From Clostridium sp. AM58-1XD (GTDB lineage: Bacteria > Bacillota > Clostridia > Lachnospirales > Lachnospiraceae): a stretch of 64,000 nucleotides of DNA. Under the pieces are notes generated by a model, which made no database searches, was not told the origin of the DNA, and saw nothing but the letters and a program-made list of their open reading frames with translations. Where the stretch lies: contig NZ_QSDR01000009.1 of NCBI RefSeq assembly GCF_003464085.1, positions 73,974 to 137,973 on the forward strand. The letters are read 5' to 3'. This document shows, in pieces, positions 21,482-30,341 of the stretch; positions within the stretch are counted from its first letter, which is position 1, and every line of letters begins with the position of its first letter. Both the position numbers and the translations under genes were made by a program.

Positions 21482-22397
21482 TTACTCCTTTGACAGCGCA
21501 GCAATGTTGCTCCACTTGAGCACAAGTTTCTTTTCTTCCTCCGTCAGTCCGCGGCGGGGACGGCGGCATATGCCCTCCTCAAATCCATAAACCTCCTGAA
21601 GGATATATTTCACGGCCTGAGTCGGTTTCGGGAAACGTTCCGTCATGTTGACTACGGGATATAACTTCTTATACAGTTCAAGTCCCTTCTGATAGTCCTT
21701 TTCAACAATCATCGCGTTATGGAACATAGCTGATAATTTCGGCAGAATGTTTGCCGTCATGCTGATCCATCCGATTGCGCCTGTCGCATACGCCTGATAC
21801 AGGAGATAATCACAGCCGCAGAGCACGCCCACATCCTCCGTCTGATCAGCCTCGAAGATAAAGTCAGTCATGATATCGATCTCCATGGAGGCGTCTTTTA
21901 CGATCCGCACATGCTCCAGTTTATATAATTCCCGCATCGTTTCCGTGGTAATCCCCGATGTGACGTCGGATTATTGTAGACCATGATGTCCAGCCCGGAG
22001 TGGTCGTTGATATAGGTGTAGTGGTCGATGATCTCACTCTGAGACTGTCCGTAGTAGAAGGACGGAAGGACCATAGCCGCGTCCGCTCCCGCTTCCCGGG
22101 CATTTTCCATCAGCTCTACCACATCCTCCACGCGTTCTCTGGAGCGCCGATGATTACGGAGGCGCCCTTTGCCTTTATGTACGGCACCATCTCATTCACA
22201 TACGCCTTATGCTCTTCTAAGGACATGCTCTGATACTCTCCGGCTGCCATCAGGACGCCGATCCCGCCGATTCCGTTCTCGATCATCCAGTCCGCGTGCT
22301 TCTTTGCCGCTTCGTAGTTAAAACTTCCGTCTTCGTACATCGGTGTGACCATTGCCGGAAATACATGGGTAAATTTGCTCATATCTTCTCTTTTCAT
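21482..22397 (-). CDS. DHDPS/N-acetylneuraminate lyase family protein, two frameshifts in this sequence
   Basis: Three overlapping pieces together give a 305-residue class I aldolase of the DapA/NanA family. N-terminal part: VFPAMVTPMYEDGSFNYE and MAAGEYQSMSLEE, equivalent to the GTTGE substrate loop. Middle: MVYNNPT with the catalytic tyrosine. C-terminal part: VRIVKDAS with the Schiff-base lysine. Breaks are near 22134-22137 and 21964-21968; one base at each restores the frame. Members cleave or form 2-keto acids, or deaminate pyrroline-4-hydroxy-2-carboxylate. Here it probably acts on the product of the neighbouring dehydrogenase. Start ATG 22397 has AAAGGA upstream. Confidence 0.85.
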
Positions 22398-22446
22398 CGT
22401 TTTATTTTCCTTTCTTATTCCTGTGATTTTGATGTGATTTCAATGT

Positions 22447-22518
22447 TGGTTTCCTCTTGTATTGGAGTGGAGTTGACCTTATCTGGTTTCCTCTTATTTG
22501 GTTTTGACCTTATTCTGG
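22447..22518. repeat. Imperfect tandem duplication in operon spacer
   Basis: Two copies of a unit containing TGGTTTCCTCTT, then TTGACCTTAT and TGG, at about 22447-22485 and 22484-22518; the second is about 4 nt shorter. They fill most of the 134-bp gap between the TIM-barrel and aldolase genes. Confidence 0.55.
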
Positions 22519-22531
22519 GATTGATATCGTG

Positions 22532-23206
22532 TCAGTGATTGATATAGTTCAGAACAAATTCCAGATTTTCACGGAAGGTACCGCCCTTTACGAAGTTTCC
22601 GTTAAACAGTGCGCTGCCCATGGTATATTCGGCCACTCCGATCTCTTTCATAAGATCCATCCGTTCCTCACTGCCGATACTTCCGGCGATGCAGACTTTA
22701 TCCGCCCCGACAGCCTGTACCAGCGCTTTGGTCAGTTCAATGGGATCTCCGTCCGTATAACGGTATGCCGTAAGATCTACGCCGTCCGCTCCGCTTGCAA
22801 CCGCTTTTTTTGCCGACTCGATTACGGAATCGATCGTGCCCGTAAGCGCTACCGGACTGCCTCCTACGTTTCCGACAAAAGGATAGTATTTTAAATCGTG
22901 TGCTTTCGCAAATTCAAATACGGAGTCAAATGGCAACGTTCCCGTCAGATAATCAAATCCGCATTCATCAGCGAGCTTCGCTCCCTCCAGGCATCCTTCT
23001 TCGGTGTAGGTGACAACTTCGAGATATGTCTCTTTTCCCGCGCCTTTCATCTTTTCGGCAAGAGCTTTCATCTTCTCTTTTTCAAGGCCGACGTCCTTAA
23101 ACCCCCACTTCTTAACCGGAAGGTCCTTGCAGGAGTCAAAAACCGCTTCCGCATCGGAGACTGTGATATCGTTGTTTGTCAGCATGATAATGATCTCTGG
23201 ATTCAT
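22532..23206 (-). CDS. TIM-barrel protein of unknown function (first gene of catabolic operon)
   Basis: A 224-residue beta/alpha-barrel protein. Repeating strand-helix units are visible (VKKWGFKDVGL, ETYLEVVTY, FDYLTGTLPF, KYYPFVGNVGG, GADGVDLTAYRY, KVCIAGSIGSEER), and the last resembles the phosphate-binding turn of HisA/HisF- or DeoC-like barrels. I cannot assign a reaction. Its position as the first gene, ahead of an aldolase, a flavin dehydrogenase complex and a sugar kinase, suggests an epimerase, isomerase or aldolase acting on a phosphorylated intermediate. GAGGAGAAC lies upstream of the ATG. Confidence 0.75.
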   Translation of the reverse strand: MNPEIIIMLTNNDITVSDAEAVFDSCKDLPVKKWGFKDVGLEKEKMKALAEKMKGAGKETYLEVVTYTEEGCLEGAKLADECGFDYLTGTLPFDSVFEFAKAHDLKYYPFVGNVGGSPVALTGTIDSVIESAKKAVASGADGVDLTAYRYTDGDPIELTKALVQAVGADKVCIAGSIGSEERMDLMKEIGVAEYTMGSALFNGNFVKGGTFRENLEFVLNYINH

Positions 23207-23243
23207 CTCTCTTGTTCTCCTCTCTGTAATTCCTGATAATCCG

Positions 23244-23272
23244 ATTATAAGCGTTTTAATTATTTTTTACAA
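23244..23272 (-). promoter_or_regulatory. Predicted promoter of the catabolic operon
   Basis: Minus strand: TTGTAA, 17-bp spacer, perfect TATAAT, ending 38 bp before the TIM-barrel start codon. One copy of the direct repeat described next overlaps its spacer. Confidence 0.65.
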
Positions 23273-23298
23273 TCGTTTTTGATCGTTTTAATTATTTT
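23252..23298. promoter_or_regulatory. Direct repeats, candidate DeoR operator
   Basis: CGTTTTAATTATTTT occurs twice (23252-23266 and 23284-23298), exactly 32 bp apart, about three helical turns. Shorter ATCGTTTT copies occur nearby (from 23272 and 23407). One repeat covers the spacer of the catabolic promoter. The layout fits cooperative binding by the divergent DeoR-family regulator. Confidence 0.55.
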
Positions 23299-23425
23299 CA
23301 GTTATTATCGACAACTTATAATCCATTTTTTTGTGTAAAATCACTTTGTTTTTCCTTTTTTCAATCATTATTTGTGATTTATCGCCAATCATTCATCGTT
23401 TATAATCGTTTTTCTGCTTTTTCAC

Positions 23426-23454
23426 TTGTTTTATTCCTCCGTATCGTCTATAAT
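23426..23454 (+). promoter_or_regulatory. Predicted deoR promoter
   Basis: TTGTTT, 17-bp spacer, TATAAT on the plus strand. Transcription would begin near 23461 and give a leader of about 170 nt that contains the duplicated hairpins at 23474-23570. Confidence 0.5.
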
Positions 23455-23473
23455 GATACTCGTAGGGCAGTCT

Positions 23474-23570
23474 GTATTTCAGGCCCTTCGGGCCGGCGCG
23501 CTTCGCGCGATAAGGTTTACCCGAGGGTACCCCCGTATTTCAGGCCCTTCGGGCCGGCGCGCTTCGCGCG
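23474..23570 (+). repeat. Duplicated 36-bp double-hairpin unit in deoR leader
   Basis: A 36-bp unit is present twice without change (23474-23509 and 23535-23570), 61 bp apart. Each unit encodes two adjacent GC hairpins with TTC loops: GGCCC-TTC-GGGCC and CGCGC-TTC-GCGCG. The 25-bp spacer contains the palindrome GGGTACCC. GC content is far above that of the surrounding AT-rich spacer. The units lie in the predicted 5' leader of deoR and could act as pause, stability or attenuation elements. Confidence 0.8.
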
Positions 23571-23630
23571 GTAAAGTTTAATTAAAACAGTGGTTTGTGC
23601 AGGCAGACAATAGAGAAAGGGAGTTGGCAA

Positions 23631-24443
23631 ATGTCAAAAACAGCAATTACACAGTTTCCGGAAGAGCGGGAACAGATTGTCATGGATTTCTTACAAAAGC
23701 AGGGGAAGATTCGCGTATCGGAAGTGATCGATTTGTTAGGGATCTCGCCGTCCACCGCGCGTCTGCTGCTTCAGAAGATGGATGACAGGGGGCTGCTCCA
23801 GAGAACGCACGGAGGCGCAGTCATGGTAAATCAGGCCGCCCCTCCGAAGCATCAGAGGGATTATGAACATATTGAGAATAGAGAAAAGAAAATGCAGATT
23901 GCAGCCGCAGCCGCCAAGACGGTTAAAGATGGTGACTTTATTGCGCTGGGCAGCGGAACGACCACATTTTTAATGTCCACGCTGCTTCACGATAAGCAGG
24001 AACTTACGATTGTCACGGATTCCATTCCGATCGCCTATGAACTCAGAGGTATCGAACAGATCACTTTGTATGTATGCGGCGGATGGATTATGCACCGTAA
24101 CAGCGCCTGCCGCGGAATTAATGCCGAAAATTTCTTTAAGGGCCTGAGTGCCGTCGACAAATCCTACTGCGGCACGGATTCCCTCCACCCGGAGTTCGGA
24201 ATGACCTCCGTAGATTTCGATCCCAGAACTGAGGCCGCCGTATGCCGGATTGGCAAAGAACGTTATATATTGGCCGATTCTACCAAGTTCCATATCCGGC
24301 CGTATATTAACAAGGTGACGGAACTGAACGAGATACAGCATGTGGTCTCGGATGCCGCGCTGGAGAAAGAGTATATTACCGCCCTGGAAAAAGCCGGCGT
24401 CCATGTGATAATAGCAGACACGGAATATACTCCTGGATATTAA
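23631..24443 (+). CDS. DeoR/GlpR-family transcriptional regulator
   Basis: 270 residues. The N-terminal helix-turn-helix reads REQIVMDFLQKQGKIRVSEV...LGISPSTARLLLQKMDDRGL, and the family RTHGGAV segment follows it. The C-terminal DeoRC effector domain has the sugar-phosphate-binding GSGTTTFLMSTLL loop. Such repressors usually sense phosphorylated sugars. It is divergent from the catabolic operon and the obvious candidate regulator. ATG 23631 is chosen over an upstream in-frame ATG because GAAAGGGAG lies 8-9 nt before it. The predicted link to an FGGY kinase product fits the sugar-phosphate effector of this family. Confidence 0.92.
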   Translation: MSKTAITQFPEEREQIVMDFLQKQGKIRVSEVIDLLGISPSTARLLLQKMDDRGLLQRTHGGAVMVNQAAPPKHQRDYEHIENREKKMQIAAAAAKTVKDGDFIALGSGTTTFLMSTLLHDKQELTIVTDSIPIAYELRGIEQITLYVCGGWIMHRNSACRGINAENFFKGLSAVDKSYCGTDSLHPEFGMTSVDFDPRTEAAVCRIGKERYILADSTKFHIRPYINKVTELNEIQHVVSDAALEKEYITALEKAGVHVIIADTEYTPGY

Positions 24444-24537
24444 GCAGGTTTCCATCGTTGACGTGCGCGGACTGATAGGCTGGGGCTGAATCATAAAACC
24501 ACTGCTTATCTTCATACTCTTTATACAGTCTCTTCTC

Positions 24538-24663
24538 CTAAAGCTCCGTCTGTGCACTGTCTTTTCCTTCCATAACCTGCCGAAAGAACGGTGCGTTCTC
24601 ACATGCTCTTCTCGTTTTGCGCTGTTTATCTGTCACATTTACCGGGGCAGAGGCGTAATACAT
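24538..24663 (-). other. Possible 41-codon remnant ORF
   Basis: A minus-strand frame starts MYYASAPVNVTDKQRK and ends at TAG (24538). The same frame stays open past that stop and reads protein-like sequence (EKRLYKEYEDKQWFYDSAP). There is no ribosome-binding site. It may be a decayed gene fragment or chance. Confidence 0.25.
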
Positions 24664-24685
24664 AAAAAGATGAAGGTACTAAAAC

Positions 24686-24753
24686 TATGCCCCTGATATC
24701 AGATCCCGTTCCAAGGCGTTAGCCAGGTCACATCATCTGATATCAGGGGCATA
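24686..24753. terminator. Long bidirectional hairpin, GATATCAGAT family copy 1
   Basis: Perfect 19-bp inverted repeat (24686-24704 / 24735-24753) with a 30-nt loop between two convergent genes. The arm core CCCCTGATATCAGAT closely resembles the hairpin at 42635-42703. Confidence 0.8.
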
Positions 24754-24805
24754 GCTGATTATACTTTGGCAACACCTCGTTATCCTTTATGACCGGTCTG
24801 ACAGA

Positions 24806-26242
24806 CTATGAAGCCTGATACGACCATGCTTTTTTCAATAGACCTACTCCTCTTTCGATCTCTTTCTCCGTCAGATTGGCATATCCAAGTGCCACCGTTC
24901 CCTGCCACTCCTTTGGCACCTCTCCATCACCGATCAGCCAGGAGGACAGGCCGTATACCCGGGCCCCCGCCTTCAGAGCCGCCTCAGTCAGATCCTGTTC
25001 CAGATTTCCTATATCGCCATCCGGCTTGTTTCTGGCAGTCAGAAGGATATGAAGCCCGGCAAATTCACCTCTGACTTCAAATGTTCCCTCCAGCTGTCTC
25101 AGCTCCGCCAGAAGACGGTCGTGCTTAGACTTGTAAATCGCCCGCATCCTGTTTAAATGACGCTCATAATGACCGTCCACCAGAAAGCGGTACAGGATGT
25201 TCTGGTCGATTCTGGATACCGTAGAAGCGTAAAATCCGGCTTTTTCCCTGTATTTCTTTAATAGAGGCACAGGAAGCACCATATAGCTGATTCGAATGGC
25301 CGGAGCAATGGATTTGGAAAAGGTTCCGAGATAGATGACCCTTTCCCCCGTATCCATGCCCTGAAGGGCCGGTACAGGCTTTCCTCTGTAGCGGAATTCG
25401 CTGTCATAGTCGTCCTCAATCAGGTATCTCCCTTCTTCCCTATAGGCCCAGGACAGAAGCTCCTGTCTGCGTTTGACCGGCATGACAATTCCCGTGGGAT
25501 ATTGGTGGGACGGCATGATATAGGCCACCTGGGCCTGTGTCCCTTCCAACTTCTCCGGATTCATTCCCTGGGAATCCATAGCTACCGGAACCACATTCCG
25601 GCCGATGCTTTCCAGGACCCTGTATGCCTGCTTGTATGTGGGATTTTCCATGGCTATAATTTTTCTGTCATCCAGCACCTGCCCCAGCAGCATGAGAAGG
25701 TATTCGCTTCCAGCTCCAACAACAATCTGCTCCGCACTGCAGTTTACGCCGCGGGCTGAATGAAGATAATCACGGATGGCCTCTCTCAGCGGCCCTTCTC
25801 CCTGTCTGTCTCCGGCTGCGAACATCTCCCTGTTGTCGTCAATCAGCGTATTTTTTGATATTTTTCTCCATGTCTGAAAGGGGAAGCTGTTCAGGTCGAT
25901 TCCTCTTGGAGAAAAATCGATCTCACATCCATCCTTTTCTTCCACTGGCGGAATCAGTATTTCCGGCATGTGTTCGTGTCTCATGATCAGCAGATCGTCA
26001 ATCTGCGATACAAAATATCCCCTGCACGGCACGGATTCCACATATCCCTCCGAGCAGAGCTGGTCATACGCCAGCTGCGTCGTGCTGCGGCTCACCTTCA
26101 GATGCTCTGCCAGCGTCCTCGTAGACGGAAGCCGCATTCCGGATTTCAGGCTTCCGCTTTTTATTTCTGATTTTATGTATTCGTAGATCTGTTCATAGAG
26201 CGGCTGAGGCGCTCTGACGTTCAGCGGTATCATCAGTTCCAT
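24806..26242 (-). CDS. MocR/PdxR-type regulator (GntR DNA-binding plus aminotransferase domain)
   Basis: 478 residues. The GntR winged helix at the N-terminus (PLYEQIYEYIKSEIKSGSL, LPSTRTLAEHLKVSRST) is fused to a class I aminotransferase-like domain with PLP-binding lysine in GTFSKSIAPAIR. MocR/PdxR proteins use PLP or PLP-amino-acid adducts as effectors to control vitamin B6 or amino-acid genes. No pdxS/pdxT genes lie next to it, so its target is unknown. The start at 26242 is supported by GGAGG 8 nt upstream; an in-frame reading to 26338 has no such site. Confidence 0.9.
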   Translation of the reverse strand: MELMIPLNVRAPQPLYEQIYEYIKSEIKSGSLKSGMRLPSTRTLAEHLKVSRSTTQLAYDQLCSEGYVESVPCRGYFVSQIDDLLIMRHEHMPEILIPPVEEKDGCEIDFSPRGIDLNSFPFQTWRKISKNTLIDDNREMFAAGDRQGEGPLREAIRDYLHSARGVNCSAEQIVVGAGSEYLLMLLGQVLDDRKIIAMENPTYKQAYRVLESIGRNVVPVAMDSQGMNPEKLEGTQAQVAYIMPSHQYPTGIVMPVKRRQELLSWAYREEGRYLIEDDYDSEFRYRGKPVPALQGMDTGERVIYLGTFSKSIAPAIRISYMVLPVPLLKKYREKAGFYASTVSRIDQNILYRFLVDGHYERHLNRMRAIYKSKHDRLLAELRQLEGTFEVRGEFAGLHILLTARNKPDGDIGNLEQDLTEAALKAGARVYGLSSWLIGDGEVPKEWQGTVALGYANLTEKEIERGVGLLKKAWSYQAS

Positions 26243-26392
26243 GCGCTGTTCCTCCATTCTGTATTTGTCTCTGCAATTATACAGCAAAAGCCGCAAAACG
26301 TCATCGTCCTGCGGCTTTCCGGCAGATTGTTTCTGCACTCTTTATCCATATGCTGCTTATTGATTGCTGCTTAATTATTTGCTATTCATTAA

Positions 26393-28087
26393 TTATTTAT
26401 TGATCTTAAAGGAGCTCTTCAAAGACACGATCCTGTTAAACACCATATGCTCCGGAGAACTGTCCTTACAGTCTACGCAGAAATATCCGTTTCTTACGAA
26501 CTGGAAGCTGTCGTATGCCTTCGCGTTTGCAAGCGCCGGTTCCACATAGCATTCTTTTAAAACAACGAGTGAGTTCGGATTCAAATTCAGGCTTCCGTCT
26601 TCGTTCAGCTTGCCCTTTTCCTCATCTATGATGTTCTCATACAGGCGGCATTCTGCCTGAACGGCCGTCTCTGCGGCTACCCAGTGAATCGTACCCTTAA
26701 CTTTCCTGCCCGTGAAGCCGGAACCGCTCTTCGTCTCCGGATCATAGGTACAGTGTACGACCGTCACATTGCCGTTCTCATCCTTCTCGCAGCCGGTACA
26801 TGTTACGAAATAAGCTCCCATCAGTCGGACTTCGTTGCCTGGGAACAGGCGGAAATACTTCTTAGGCGGCTCTTCCATGAAATCTTCTCTCTCAATGTAG
26901 AGTTCCCTGCCGAACGGAACCTTTCTGTCGCCGGATTCCGGATTCTCCAGGTTGTTCGGCACATCCAGCTCTTCTATCTGACCTTCCGGATAATTGTCGA
27001 TCACCAGCTTGACCGGGTCCAGAACAGCCATCATCCTGGAACGTTTCAGCTTCAGATCTTCCCTGATGCAGTATTCCAGCATCGCATAATCTACGGAGCT
27101 GTTGGCCTTGGAAACGCCGACCATATCCACAAACATGCGGATCGATTCCGGCGTATATCCTCTTCTCCTCAGAGCGGCTATGGACACAAGGCGGGGATCA
27201 TCCCATCCGTCCACGATTCCGTCTTCTACCAGTTTCTTGATATATCGTTTTCCTGTAATGACATTTGTGAGATAGAGCTTTGCAAATTCAATCTGGCGGG
27301 GAGGATTCGGGAATTCGCACTCTTTTACCACCCAGTCATAGAGCGGCCTGTGGTCCTCAAATTCCAGCGTACAGATAGAATGGGTGATGTGTTCTACTGC
27401 ATCCTCAATCGGATGGGCAAAATCGTACATCGGATATATGCACCATTTGTCGCCTGTATTGTGGTGAGTCATGTGAGCCACACGGTAAATGACAGGATCG
27501 CGCATGTTAATGTTCGGAGAGGCCATATCGATTTTCGCCCGAAGAACCTTTTCCCCGTCCTGATACGTTCCTTCCTTCATCTCTTCAAAGAGCTTTAAGT
27601 TCTCTTCCACAGTTCTGTTCCTGTAAGGGCTTTCCTTTCCAGGGGTCTTGAAGTCTCCTCTGTATTCCCTGATCTCTTCCGCCGTCAGGTCACAGACGAA
27701 CGCCTTCCCTTTCTTAATCAAGAGCACTGCGCATTCATACATCGTCTCAAAATAATCGGAAGCGAAGAACAGGCGGTCCTCATAATCAGCCCCCAGCCAC
27801 TCCACATCCGCTTTTATGGATTCTACGAATTCCACCTTTTCCTTCGTAGGATTCGTATCGTCAAATCTCATATTAAATTTCCCGCCGTACTCTTTGGCTA
27901 ATCCGTAGTTCAGCAGAATTGACTTGGCATGTCCAATATGGAGATAGCCATTCGGTTCCGGAGGGAATCTCGTCTGTACGTGGTCATAGACTCCTTCTGC
28001 CAAATCTTTTTCTATTTCCTGTTCGATAAAATTTTTAGATACTACTTCTTTCTCTCCGGCCTCAGCTGCGGGCTTTTTCTCTTCCAT
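26393..28087 (-). CDS. glnS: Glutaminyl-tRNA synthetase
   Basis: A 564-residue class I synthetase. The Rossmann-fold HIGH motif is in [21 protein letters not shown] and the KMSKS-equivalent region VMAVLDP-type loop ([12 protein letters not shown]) follows near residue 270. The C-terminal anticodon-binding beta-barrels are present, so it is not a GltX. It charges tRNA-Gln directly. ATG 28087 has GGAGG 7 nt upstream. There is no T-box leader in the short upstream gap. Confidence 0.96.
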   Translation of the reverse strand: MEEKKPAAEAGEKEVVSKNFIEQEIEKDLAEGVYDHVQTRFPPEPNGYLHIGHAKSILLNYGLAKEYGGKFNMRFDDTNPTKEKVEFVESIKADVEWLGADYEDRLFFASDYFETMYECAVLLIKKGKAFVCDLTAEEIREYRGDFKTPGKESPYRNRTVEENLKLFEEMKEGTYQDGEKVLRAKIDMASPNINMRDPVIYRVAHMTHHNTGDKWCIYPMYDFAHPIEDAVEHITHSICTLEFEDHRPLYDWVVKECEFPNPPRQIEFAKLYLTNVITGKRYIKKLVEDGIVDGWDDPRLVSIAALRRRGYTPESIRMFVDMVGVSKANSSVDYAMLEYCIREDLKLKRSRMMAVLDPVKLVIDNYPEGQIEELDVPNNLENPESGDRKVPFGRELYIEREDFMEEPPKKYFRLFPGNEVRLMGAYFVTCTGCEKDENGNVTVVHCTYDPETKSGSGFTGRKVKGTIHWVAAETAVQAECRLYENIIDEEKGKLNEDGSLNLNPNSLVVLKECYVEPALANAKAYDSFQFVRNGYFCVDCKDSSPEHMVFNRIVSLKSSFKINK

Positions 28088-28159
28088 ATCCGTTCCTCCA
28101 TCCAAGATATCCTGTAATTATCCTTTTCAGGATATACGTTGGATTATTATAGCAAAAAT

Positions 28160-29449
28160 TTAACTGTTCGGCAAGGTCTTCTTTCCGTAAAATACGTCCT
28201 TATCGCAGGAATTGTCCTGACATGCCACGATTGTCGTGCAGACGGCGTCGCCTGTGATGTTGACAGCCGTACGGGTCATATCGAGAATACGGTCGATTCC
28301 CATGATAATGCCGATCCCCTCGATCGGCAGGCCGACGGAATTGAGCACCATAGTCAGGGTGACGAGGCCTACGCTCGGAACACCTGCCGTACCGATGGAC
28401 GCCAGGGTAGCCGTGGCGATTACAGTGATATAGGCGGCAGGCGACAAGGTGATGCCGTAAACCTGGGCAATGAAAACGACGGCTACTCCCTGCATGATCG
28501 CCGTACCATCCATATTGATCGTAGCGCCAAGGGGAATGGTAAAGGAAGAAATTCTTCTGGCCACACCCATTTTCTTGGCCAGCGTATCAATGGAAAGAGG
28601 AATGGTCGCATTTGACGTGGCCGTCGAAAACGCAAATCCCATAACAGGGATAAATTTTTTAATAAATATAATGGGATTTAATCCTGTAAACAGTTTCAGC
28701 ATGCCCAAATATACGACGAAGCACTGAATTCCCAGCGCCAGGAAAACAGAGGCCATATAGAGAAGCATCGGCTTAAATCCGTCAAAGCCGATCTGCGTAA
28801 ATGTCTTCGCAATCAGACAGAATACGCCGAAAGGAGCCAGCCGCATAACCATCATCGTCATTTCCATCATAATATCGTTGCCCTGCTGCAGAAAGTTCAG
28901 CACCGTCTCCGTCTTCTCAGACAGCTTTGCCAGTATAATTCCCACGATCAGAGCAAACACGATTATCTGGAGCATTTCTCCGTTTGCCAGGGCGCCGATG
29001 GGATTTTTCGGAATTACATTCAGAAGCGTATCGGCCAGCGAGGTCTTAGCCATGGCCTCGCCTACATCCTGGGTAATGACGTGCGTCATGTCCAGTCCTC
29101 TTCCAGGATTGATTACTCTCGCCGTTCCAAGGGCAACGCTGATCGCCATGGCTGTCGTAACCATGTAGAAAGCCAACGTCTTAACCCCCACTTTTCCCAG
29201 TGTTTTCGTATCCCCGATCGCTGCAGAACCGCAGACGATAGAACAGAACACGAGGGGCACCACAAGCATCTGCATAAGCCGTAAGAATCCCTGCCCTATG
29301 ACGTAAAATACTCCGTTCATCAGGATATCATCTCTCAGATGGCCGGCCGGCATGCCATAATGAAGTCCCAACCCGGTAACCGCTCCTAAAAGAAGAGCAA
29401 AGAAAATCCATGTAGTAAGACCAATTTTTTTCTTTTTGTTTTTTTCCAT
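28160..29449 (-). CDS. Dicarboxylate/amino acid:cation symporter (DAACS, GltP/GltT-like)
   Basis: 429 residues with the glutamate-transporter homologue fold: about eight helices and two re-entrant loops. The motif SSATTLP-like region is FAFSTATSNATIPLS, and the second signature is NMDGTAIMQGVAVVFIAQ, which carries the cation/substrate site. It imports a dicarboxylate or acidic/neutral amino acid with Na+ or H+. It follows the SDR-like gene by only 3 nt, so the two are co-transcribed. Confidence 0.93.
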   Translation of the reverse strand: MEKNKKKKIGLTTWIFFALLLGAVTGLGLHYGMPAGHLRDDILMNGVFYVIGQGFLRLMQMLVVPLVFCSIVCGSAAIGDTKTLGKVGVKTLAFYMVTTAMAISVALGTARVINPGRGLDMTHVITQDVGEAMAKTSLADTLLNVIPKNPIGALANGEMLQIIVFALIVGIILAKLSEKTETVLNFLQQGNDIMMEMTMMVMRLAPFGVFCLIAKTFTQIGFDGFKPMLLYMASVFLALGIQCFVVYLGMLKLFTGLNPIIFIKKFIPVMGFAFSTATSNATIPLSIDTLAKKMGVARRISSFTIPLGATINMDGTAIMQGVAVVFIAQVYGITLSPAAYITVIATATLASIGTAGVPSVGLVTLTMVLNSVGLPIEGIGIIMGIDRILDMTRTAVNITGDAVCTTIVACQDNSCDKDVFYGKKTLPNS

Positions 29450-29452
29450 CGA

Positions 29453-30289
29453 TTACCGGTTCTCCTTTTCTTTCATGAATTCTTCCAGCGCCTTCTTCCA
29501 TTCCGGCATGGTATAGATACCGGTCAGCCGCATCATCAGGTTATCCAGCATCGTATACGAAGAACGTTTGCCTACGACAGGCTCCACCTTTACGGAAAGT
29601 CCGGCCAGACGTGCGATCTCGCATGCAAATTCATACCTGGTACAGATTCCTTCACAGGACGCATGATAGATTCCATATTCGAAACTGTCTGCCAGGCGGA
29701 CGATGAAGCGGGCCAGCTCCCTTGCACTCGTCGGAGAGCTGATTTCATTGTTAGGCACCTGAACTGCGCCGCTTTCTTTTGCCTGCTGAATAAAACGCCG
29801 CAGGAAATTGTTCGGAGAGTTTCCATAAATCCATGCAGAACGCACAATCAGGTGCTTGGGACAGAGTTCCCGCACAAACTGTTCTCCGGCATACTTGCTC
29901 TTTCCATAGACCGTTTCCGGCTGTACCATATCAAACTCCGTCAGCGGTTTCTCCCCTCCGCCTCCAAATACGTCATCTGTTGAAAGATAGATCAGCTTTG
30001 CATTGACTCTTCTGGCCGCGGTCGCGATATTACGGGCCCCGAGAGCATTGACTCTATACGCAGTTTCCACATTCTCCTCACAAAGCCCTTCGTCGGAATA
30101 CGCGGCGCAGTGGATAATAATATCAGGATGGCTGATGTCCGCATAGCGCATTACTCCCTCCAGATCGGTGACGTCAATATCCTGATCCGAAGTCAGCACT
30201 TCATTTTCCACACAGTCCAGTTCCTGAATAATGGCCTGTCCCACCTGGCCGCCTGCGCCTGTAATCCAGATACAATTACTGCTTTTCAT
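29453..30289 (-). CDS. RfbD-like NAD(P)-dependent reductase (extended SDR)
   Basis: A 278-residue protein similar to dTDP-4-dehydrorhamnose reductase. It has the TGAGGQVGQAI nucleotide-binding motif, the STDDVFGGGG segment, and the catalytic YGKSKYAGE (YxxxK). The family usually makes dTDP-L-rhamnose, but no rfbA, rfbB or rfbC lie near, so it may act on another substrate. AAAGGAGA precedes the ATG. It is the first gene of a pair with the symporter. Confidence 0.85.
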   Translation of the reverse strand: MKSSNCIWITGAGGQVGQAIIQELDCVENEVLTSDQDIDVTDLEGVMRYADISHPDIIIHCAAYSDEGLCEENVETAYRVNALGARNIATAARRVNAKLIYLSTDDVFGGGGEKPLTEFDMVQPETVYGKSKYAGEQFVRELCPKHLIVRSAWIYGNSPNNFLRRFIQQAKESGAVQVPNNEISSPTSARELARFIVRLADSFEYGIYHASCEGICTRYEFACEIARLAGLSVKVEPVVGKRSSYTMLDNLMMRLTGIYTMPEWKKALEEFMKEKENR

Positions 30290-30341
30290 GATAAATCTCC
30301 TTTTTCTTGTATTTCATTCCCTCTTATTCACATGTGATCTG

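Larger units (their letters stand above)
23207..23630. other. Divergent control region between catabolic operon and deoR
   Basis: This 424-bp region has no gene. It is very AT-rich up to about 23460, with the two opposed promoters and the 15-bp direct repeats, then switches to the GC-rich duplicated hairpin leader. The AGAAAGGGAG ribosome-binding site of deoR ends it. Confidence 0.7.
24444..24805. other. Intergenic region between convergent deoR and pdxR-like genes
   Basis: 362 bp without a convincing gene. It holds the possible remnant frame (24538-24663) and the long bidirectional hairpin at 24686-24753. Nothing else is recognised. Confidence 0.5.

Noticed and set aside
26684..27598. 304-codon plus-strand frame
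   Set aside because: Shadow of glnS; composition is that of a complementary strand.
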